From positions 24,155 to 88,154 of the forward strand of contig NZ_LZKJ01000045.1 of NCBI RefSeq assembly GCF_001672775.1: a stretch of DNA of 64,000 nucleotides, read 5' to 3'. A program made the position numbers and the translations under genes. Under the pieces are notes generated by a model. The model was not told the origin of the DNA. It did no database searches and saw only the letters and a program-made list of their open reading frames with translations. Shown here piece after piece: positions 59,570 to 64,000 of the stretch (the first letter of the stretch is position 1; every line of letters begins with the position of its first letter). The DNA comes from Mycobacterium kyorinense. GTDB taxonomy: Bacteria; Actinomycetota; Actinomycetes; Mycobacteriales; Mycobacteriaceae.

Positions 59570-60155
59570 GATAACGCTGCAGATTCGGCGCGATGGTTTC
59601 GGCGATCTGCTCGGCGGGCAACGACGCGAACGGCTGCAGCTCGAGGATGTAGCGGGCCATCAGCACACCGGCGACCTGCGACGCCACGAACTCCGCCCGG
59701 ATGATTCCGGTCCCTGGCGGATCGTCTACCCGCGCGGCGATCTCTTCGATGATCACTTCGCGCAGAAACGACCGCACCAACCCGATGTCGGCGCCGGACA
59801 GCAGCGAGCGCACCGTCGCGATCATGCCGTTGCCCAGCTCGGAGTCCCACAGCGGCAACAGCAGCGACGGCAGCAGATAGCCGAGTCGCTCGACGGGTGC
59901 TTCGCGCAGCGGGCCGATGACCGTCAGCGGGTCGAACGGCAGGTCGATCGCGGCCGTGAACAGCTGCTCCTTGGTCCCGTAATAGTGATGTACCAGCGCC
60001 GAATCCACCTCGGCTGCTGCAGCCACCGCACGGATGGACGTCTTGTCAAAGCCGTTGCGGGCAAACAGCTCCCGGGCACTGGACAAGATGCGCTCCCGAT
60101 TGCCGGAACCGCCTCGGGGACGCCCGGGCCGTCTTCGGCCCACGTTGGTAGCCAA
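59535..60155 (-). CDS. TetR-family regulator of the adjacent ABC exporter (Rv1685c type)
   Basis: A 206-residue TetR protein. The N-terminal HTH (about 15-60) has NRERILSSARELFARNGFDK and TSIRAVAAAAEVDSALVHHY, then YGTKEQLFTAAI; a TetR C-terminal domain with a ligand pocket follows. The TTG at 60155 gives the length of Rv1685c; a GTG at 60143 is possible. It is the last gene of an ATPase-permease-regulator operon and probably binds the boxes at 61665-61696. Confidence 0.88.
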   Translation of the reverse strand: MATNVGRRRPGRPRGGSGNRERILSSARELFARNGFDKTSIRAVAAAAEVDSALVHHYYGTKEQLFTAAIDLPFDPLTVIGPLREAPVERLGYLLPSLLLPLWDSELGNGMIATVRSLLSGADIGLVRSFLREVIIEEIAARVDDPPGTGIIRAEFVASQVAGVLMARYILELQPFASLPAEQIAETIAPNLQRYLTGDLPELPAP

Positions 60156-60159
60156 TGGA

Positions 60160-60990
60160 TTACGCGGTCCGGCGACGCAACGTCGCGGCGGCCAGGCAGA
60201 GCGCTGCCAACGCAAAACCCAATACGACCAGAATGTCTCGCACCGCGACACCGGTCAGCTCGGGGTGCGTTCCTACTTGCTGCAGTGCCTCCAGGGCATA
60301 ACTGGCCGGCATCACATTGCTGATCCACTCCAGCCATGTCGCCATGAGCGCTCGGGGAACGATGATGCCGGCCAGCAGCAGCTGCGGCACCATCACCAGC
60401 GGTATGAACTGCACGGCCTGAAACTCGGTGCGGGCGAACGCACTACAGAGCAGGCCGAGCCCGACGCCCAAGACCGCGTTGACAATCGCGATCAGGAACA
60501 CCCATCCCGGATTGCCCGCGGTATCGAAACCGAGAAACCAAAACGACACGATGCACGCCAACACGGCTTGTATCGCAGCGGCAACCGAGAACGCGGTCCC
60601 GTAGGCGATCAGTAGGTCGAGGCGGCGCAGCGGCGTCGTCAGGATGCGCTCCAACGTTCCCGAGGCGCGTTCGCGCTGCATCGTGATCGACGTGATGATG
60701 AACATCAAAAAGAGGGGGAAGAGGCCCAGCAGGATCAGGCAGGCGTTGTTGAACGGTGTCGGAGCGCCCGGAGCATGCGGGGCGTCTTCGAACATGAAGT
60801 ACATCAGCGTGATGACCAGCACCGGCACCAACAGGATCATCGCGACGCTGCGGCGGTCGGCGACCAATTGTCGCAGGATCCGCGCCGTGGTGGCGCGATA
60901 CGCCTGCAGGAAACCTGCCGTTCCTACCCGGCTTGGCGCGCGGTGCTGCGTCTGATGATGGACAGAAACGCGTCCTCCAGTGACGTGCAT
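60160..60990 (-). CDS. ABC-2 type transporter permease (Rv1686c type)
   Basis: A 276-residue membrane protein with six segments (SVAMILLVPVLVITLMYFMF; LFPLFLMFIITSITMQ; AVLACIVSFWFLGF; WVFLIAIVNAVLGVGLGLL; FIPLVMVPQLLLAGIIVPRA; DILVVLGFALAALCLAAAT). RERASGTLERILTTPLRRLD after segment 2 is the ABC-2 coupling motif. The ATG lies 67 bp inside the ATPase gene; no later good start exists. Substrate unknown; TetR-controlled ABC-2 systems often export drugs or lipids. Confidence 0.88.
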   Translation of the reverse strand: MHVTGGRVSVHHQTQHRAPSRVGTAGFLQAYRATTARILRQLVADRRSVAMILLVPVLVITLMYFMFEDAPHAPGAPTPFNNACLILLGLFPLFLMFIITSITMQRERASGTLERILTTPLRRLDLLIAYGTAFSVAAAIQAVLACIVSFWFLGFDTAGNPGWVFLIAIVNAVLGVGLGLLCSAFARTEFQAVQFIPLVMVPQLLLAGIIVPRALMATWLEWISNVMPASYALEALQQVGTHPELTGVAVRDILVVLGFALAALCLAAATLRRRTA

Positions 60991-61688
60991 GCGGTGTCCT
61001 CTCGTAACTGGGTCGGGGTGGTATGAGCGACTAACCGGCCTTCGCGCATCAGCAGCAGGTCACCGCAATGGTCGGCTTCGTCCATGACATGGCTGGAGAC
61101 CAGCAGCGTGGTCCCGGAGCGGGCAAGGTCGGTGAACTGCTCCCACAGGTCTGCCCGCAGCACCGGATCCAGACCAACGGTGGGCTCGTCCAGGACCAGC
61201 AGCTCCGGCCGGCACACCAAGGCGCAGGCCAGTGAGACCCGGGTGCGCTGGCCGCCGGAAAGGTTTCCGCAGTAGGCGGTGCGGTGATTGGTCAGCCCCA
61301 CTCGCTCGATGGCGGCATCGGCGGCCTGGTGGTCGAATCCGTACAGCGCCGCGAAGTAGCGGACGTTGTCGATGATCCGCAGGTCGTCGTAGATGGTGGG
61401 ATCTTGGGGCATGTAGCCGACCCGTCGGCGCAGCGGGCCGGATCCCGCCGGCTTCCCGAGCACGCGCACAGCGCCCGACGTCACGATCTGGGTGCCGACG
61501 ATGCACCGCATCAGGGTGGTCTTGCCGCACCCGGAGGGCCCCAGCAGCCCGGTGATGCTGCCGCGGGCGATCTGCACTGAAAAGTCTTGCAGCGCTGTGT
61601 GTTTGCCGCGGTTGACCCGTAGCTGCCGGATGTCGACGGCCGTGGCCGCGCCATCCGCGAATAATTCATCAGCTGATGAAGTCATCAT
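60924..61688 (-). CDS. ABC transporter ATP-binding protein (Rv1687c type)
   Basis: The 254-residue energising subunit, with Walker [11 protein letters not shown]-loop [13 protein letters not shown], signature [12 protein letters not shown], Walker [13 protein letters not shown] and the H-loop [14 protein letters not shown]. Tandem ATGs at 61688 and 61685 lie inside the second operator box, so bound repressor would cover the start. First gene of the exporter operon; divergent from mpg. Confidence 0.93.
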   Translation of the reverse strand: MMTSSADELFADGAATAVDIRQLRVNRGKHTALQDFSVQIARGSITGLLGPSGCGKTTLMRCIVGTQIVTSGAVRVLGKPAGSGPLRRRVGYMPQDPTIYDDLRIIDNVRYFAALYGFDHQAADAAIERVGLTNHRTAYCGNLSGGQRTRVSLACALVCRPELLVLDEPTVGLDPVLRADLWEQFTDLARSGTTLLVSSHVMDEADHCGDLLLMREGRLVAHTTPTQLREDTACTSLEDAFLSIIRRSTARQAG

Positions 61689-61696
61689 GTGATGAA
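61665..61696. promoter_or_regulatory. Tandem TetR-type operators at the exporter start
   Basis: Two 16-bp boxes of form TTCATCA-N2-TGATGAA lie back to back: TTCATCAGCTGATGAA (61665-61680, perfect palindrome) and GTCATCATGTGATGAA (61681-61696, one mismatch in the arms). They cover the first codons and the start of the ATPase gene. The TetR at the end of the operon is the likely ligand-controlled repressor. Confidence 0.7.
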
Positions 61697-61744
61697 TATC
61701 CGCCGTTGCCAGCCGCCTGTCAACCCTTGGGCAGAATCTGTTCG

Positions 61745-62356
61745 GTGAGCGCTGACCTACTGACTGTCGACCCCGTCGCGGCCGCGCGCCGACTGCTGGG
61801 CGCCACTCTGCTGGGCCGCGATGTCAGCGCGACGATCGTGGAGGTCGAGGCGTACGGCGGAGTTCCCGACGGACCGTGGCCGGATGCCGCAGCGCATTCC
61901 TATCGCGGGATCAGTGGCCGCAACGCAGTGATGTTCGGGCCGGCCGGCCGGCTCTACACCTATCGCAGTCATGGCATCCACGTCTGCGCCAACGTCGCGT
62001 GCGGCCCGGACGGGACAGCCGCCGCCGTGCTGCTCAGGGCGGCAGTGGTCGACGACGGCCTGGACGTGGCGCAGGCACGCCGCGGCGAGGCCGTGCGCAG
62101 CGTGGCGCTGGCCCGGGGGCCGGGAAACCTGTGTTCGGCGCTTGGCATCACGATGGATGACAACGGGCTCGATTTGTTCGACGGCGACAGTCCGGTGACG
62201 CTGCGGCTCAACGATGGCCTCGACGCGGTCAGCGGGCCCCGGGTCGGCGTCAGCAAGGCCGCCGACCGGCCCTGGCGGCTGTGGCTGCAGGGCCGACCCG
62301 AAGTTTCGGCGTACCGCCGCAGCCCACGAGCACCCGCCCCTGGGGCCAGCGACTAG
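61745..62356 (+). CDS. mpg: 3-methyladenine DNA glycosylase
   Basis: Removes alkylated purines in base excision repair. The 203 residues are of the AAG/Mpg type: catalytic Glu in [29 protein letters not shown], the DNA-intercalating loop [20 protein letters not shown] and [14 protein letters not shown]. The GTG start is chosen because CAGAAT, a possible -10, ends 7 bp upstream and the length equals Rv1688. It is divergent from the exporter operon and may share its control region. tyrS follows 24 bp later. Confidence 0.94.
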   Translation: MSADLLTVDPVAAARRLLGATLLGRDVSATIVEVEAYGGVPDGPWPDAAAHSYRGISGRNAVMFGPAGRLYTYRSHGIHVCANVACGPDGTAAAVLLRAAVVDDGLDVAQARRGEAVRSVALARGPGNLCSALGITMDDNGLDLFDGDSPVTLRLNDGLDAVSGPRVGVSKAADRPWRLWLQGRPEVSAYRRSPRAPAPGASD

Positions 62357-62380
62357 CCGCGATCCTGGAAGATCTACCCC

Positions 62381-63673
62381 ATGGCCCCCGAACCTTCTCG
62401 GTCATTGCCCATCCTGGACGAGTTGAGCTGGCGCGAGCTGATCGCCCAGTCCACCGACCTGGATGCGCTGGCCGCCGAAGCAGCGCGGGGACCGATCACG
62501 TTGTACGCCGGATTCGATCCGACGGCGCCGAGTCTGCACGCCGGGCACCTGGTGCCGCTGCTGGCGCTACGACGGTTCCAACGGGCCGGGCACCGTCCCA
62601 TCGTCTTGGCGGGGGGAGCTACCGGCCTGATCGGCGACCCCCGGGACAGCGGTGAACGGGTGCTCAACACCACCGACATCGTCGTGGAATGGACCGACCG
62701 GATCCGCGGACAACTGGAACGCTTCGTTGACTTCGACGATTCACCGAAGGGCGCGATCGTCGAAAACAACGTCGAGTGGACCACCGCCATGTCGGCGATC
62801 GAGCTACTGCGCGATATCGGTAAGCACTTCTCGGTCAACGTGATGCTCGACCGCGACACTATTCGGCGACGGCTGGAGGGCGACGGGATCTCCTACACCG
62901 AGTTCAGCTACATGCTGTTGCAGGCCAACGACTTCGTCGAACTGCACCGACGCCATCATTGCGTGCTGCAGATCGGTGGTTCCGATCAGTGGGGCAACAT
63001 CATCGCCGGCGTGCGACTGGTGCGTCAGAAGCGCAGCGCCAGCGTGCATGCTCTGACGGTGCCGTTGGTGACTACTGCCGACGGCACGAAATTCGGCAAG
63101 TCCACCGGCGGCGGCAACGTGTGGCTGGATCCGGAGATGACGACGCCGTACGCGTGGTACCAGTACTTCGTCAATACCGCCGACGCCGACGTCGTCCGCT
63201 ACCTTCGCTGGTTCACGTTCCTAACAGCCCAGGAAGTTGCCGAGCTCGCCGAGGCCACCCAGTCGCGGCCGCAGGACCGTGCGGCTCAACGGCGATTGGC
63301 CCGTGAACTCACCACGCTGGTGCACGGCGAGGCAGCCGCTGATGCCGTCGAACATGCCAGCCGGGCCTTGTTCGGTCGTGGGGACCTGGCGCGTCTCGAC
63401 GAGAACACCTTGACGGCCGCGCTGCGCGAAACTCTGGTGGCGGAGCTGAAGCCCGGCGCTTCGGACGGAATCGTCGAGTTGCTCGTCGCCACCGGCTTAT
63501 GTCCAAGCAAGGGCGCAGCGCGGCGCACGATCGCCGAAGGCGGTGTCTCGGTCAACAACACCAAGGTCGACGACGAGGCCTGGGTTCCGCAGCCGCCCGA
63601 CTTCCTGTATGGGCGGTGGCTGGTGCTGCGGCGCGGCAAGCGGAATATCGCTGGCGTGGAGCGGGTTCGATGA
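62381..63673 (+). CDS. tyrS: Tyrosyl-tRNA synthetase
   Basis: A 430-residue class I synthetase (TyrRS bacterial type). The HIGH-like motif is [14 protein letters not shown], Tyr-binding residues are in [15 protein letters not shown] and [12 protein letters not shown], and the KMSKS motif is [10 protein letters not shown]-terminal S4 RNA-binding domain (about 360-425; [20 protein letters not shown]) binds the variable arm of tRNA-Tyr. It sits directly upstream of an rRNA promoter, the classical place for mycobacterial rrnB. Confidence 0.97.
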   Translation: MAPEPSRSLPILDELSWRELIAQSTDLDALAAEAARGPITLYAGFDPTAPSLHAGHLVPLLALRRFQRAGHRPIVLAGGATGLIGDPRDSGERVLNTTDIVVEWTDRIRGQLERFVDFDDSPKGAIVENNVEWTTAMSAIELLRDIGKHFSVNVMLDRDTIRRRLEGDGISYTEFSYMLLQANDFVELHRRHHCVLQIGGSDQWGNIIAGVRLVRQKRSASVHALTVPLVTTADGTKFGKSTGGGNVWLDPEMTTPYAWYQYFVNTADADVVRYLRWFTFLTAQEVAELAEATQSRPQDRAAQRRLARELTTLVHGEAAADAVEHASRALFGRGDLARLDENTLTAALRETLVAELKPGASDGIVELLVATGLCPSKGAARRTIAEGGVSVNNTKVDDEAWVPQPPDFLYGRWLVLRRGKRNIAGVERVR

Positions 63674-63709
63674 CCGGCGCGAGCCGAAACCCGAGAACTA
63701 GCAGGGGAT

Positions 63710-63738
63710 TTGACTCTCGGTTTGCCCTCGCGTAACTT
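63710..63738 (+). promoter_or_regulatory. rRNA operon (rrnB-type) promoter
   Basis: TTGACT (63710-63715), a 17-bp spacer, and TAACTT (63733-63738) form the best promoter in the window, 37 bp after the tyrS stop. Mycobacterial rrn P1 promoters carry TTGACT or TTGACA with a similar -10. The start should fall near 63745. Confidence 0.85.
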
Positions 63739-63744
63739 GTGGGT

Positions 63745-64000
63745 TCGCGCTGCGGCTAGCCCGCAACGCGGCATCCCAGGGGAATACCTCCACTGTCGAG
63801 GACGTTCCACCTAGTCCGCTCTATCAATTCGCGGCCATGGTCGCGGGTTTGTTGCGCGGCCGCAGGGATGTGGTGTTGTTTGAGAACTCAATAGTGTGTT
63901 TGGTGGTTTTTGTTTGTTGTTGTTTTTTTTGCCATGCCCTTTGGCCGTCCCGTGGTTGGGGGTGTGGTGTTTTTGATGCCAGTTTTTGGTGTCTTGCTTT
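63745..64000 (+). ncRNA. rRNA operon leader with boxA antitermination motif (partial)
   Basis: The leader contains TGTTGTTTGAGAACTCAATA (63875-63894) followed by GTGTGTTTGGTGG, the highly conserved mycobacterial boxA/CL region just before 16S rRNA. Upstream, GCGGCC (63831-63836) and GGCCGC (63858-63863) can form the boxB-like stem. The T/G-rich end with GCCATGCCC is the start of the RNase III processing stem. The 16S coding sequence begins beyond position 64000. Confidence 0.85.

Overview
The window is chromosomal DNA of a Mycobacterium (sensu lato). It is GC-rich, has leaderless-looking promoters, and its gene order follows the M. tuberculosis stretch from about Rv1624c to Rv1689 (order recalled, not searched). 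Landmarks are the Rv1625c-type cyclase, pdtaR, polA, rpsA, coaE, uvrB, the Rv1636-type stress protein, uvrA, lysX, infC-rpmI-rplT-tsnR, pheST, the arg operon, an Rv1683-type fusion, mpg and tyrS. tyrS is followed at once by a consensus promoter and an rRNA leader with the mycobacterial boxA motif. An rRNA operon behind tyrS is the rrnB position known from mycobacteria with two rrn operons: most rapid growers and a few slow growers. A MIRU-like element inside the arg operon is more typical of slow growers, so species-level placement stays open.

Layout. 1-4.1 kb: an HdeD-like membrane protein, a class III adenylyl cyclase, a DUF488 protein, and a TetR regulator divergent from an Asp-nucleophile alpha/beta hydrolase across a pair of palindromic operators; then a tRNA with a Leu anticodon but a short variable loop. 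4.2-12.2 kb: pdtaR, a thiolase-like protein with its DUF35 partner, polA, rpsA, and coaE fused to a GrpB-like domain. 12.2-15.3 kb: a secreted protein and a compact DNA-repair cassette (Fpg/Nei glycosylase, stand-alone LigD-type polymerase, ATP-dependent ligase) that I do not recall at this place in M. tuberculosis. 15.3-22.5 kb: DUF402, uvrB, an MFS exporter, a SCO6745-family protein, a DUF2254 membrane protein and a universal stress protein. No Rv1635c-type mannosyltransferase is present here. 22.5-26.7 kb: a second apparent insertion with an SDR, an NTF2-like protein, a lid-less Hsp70-like ATPase, and an apolipoprotein N-acyltransferase homologue whose catalytic Cys is Ser.

26.7-45.9 kb: a metallo-beta-lactamase-fold hydrolase, uvrA, small and membrane proteins, an esterase, lysX, the infC operon (AUC start codon, long leader with an intrinsic terminator), a DUF2236 protein, a second adenylyl cyclase, a membrane protein, an SDR and pheST. 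46-54.5 kb: argCJBDFRGH behind a double ArgR operator. 54.5-63.7 kb: an ABC-F ATPase, the PhaC-like/adenylate-forming fusion, a Trm112-like protein, a TetR-ABC exporter operon with two abutting operators, mpg and tyrS. 63.7-64 kb: rrn promoter and leader; the 16S gene itself lies beyond the window.

The themes are translation and ribosome genes (rpsA, infC operon, pheST, tyrS, rrn), nucleotide-excision, base-excision and end-joining repair (polA, uvrA, uvrB, mpg, Fpg/Nei, PolD, ligase), arginine synthesis, cyclic-nucleotide signalling (two cyclases, one cAMP-binding-type USP) and envelope functions (LysX, Lnt-like, esterase, ABC exporter). A 60-bp inverted-repeat element occurs three times, always between genes. 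No insertion sequence, prophage or CRISPR array was seen.
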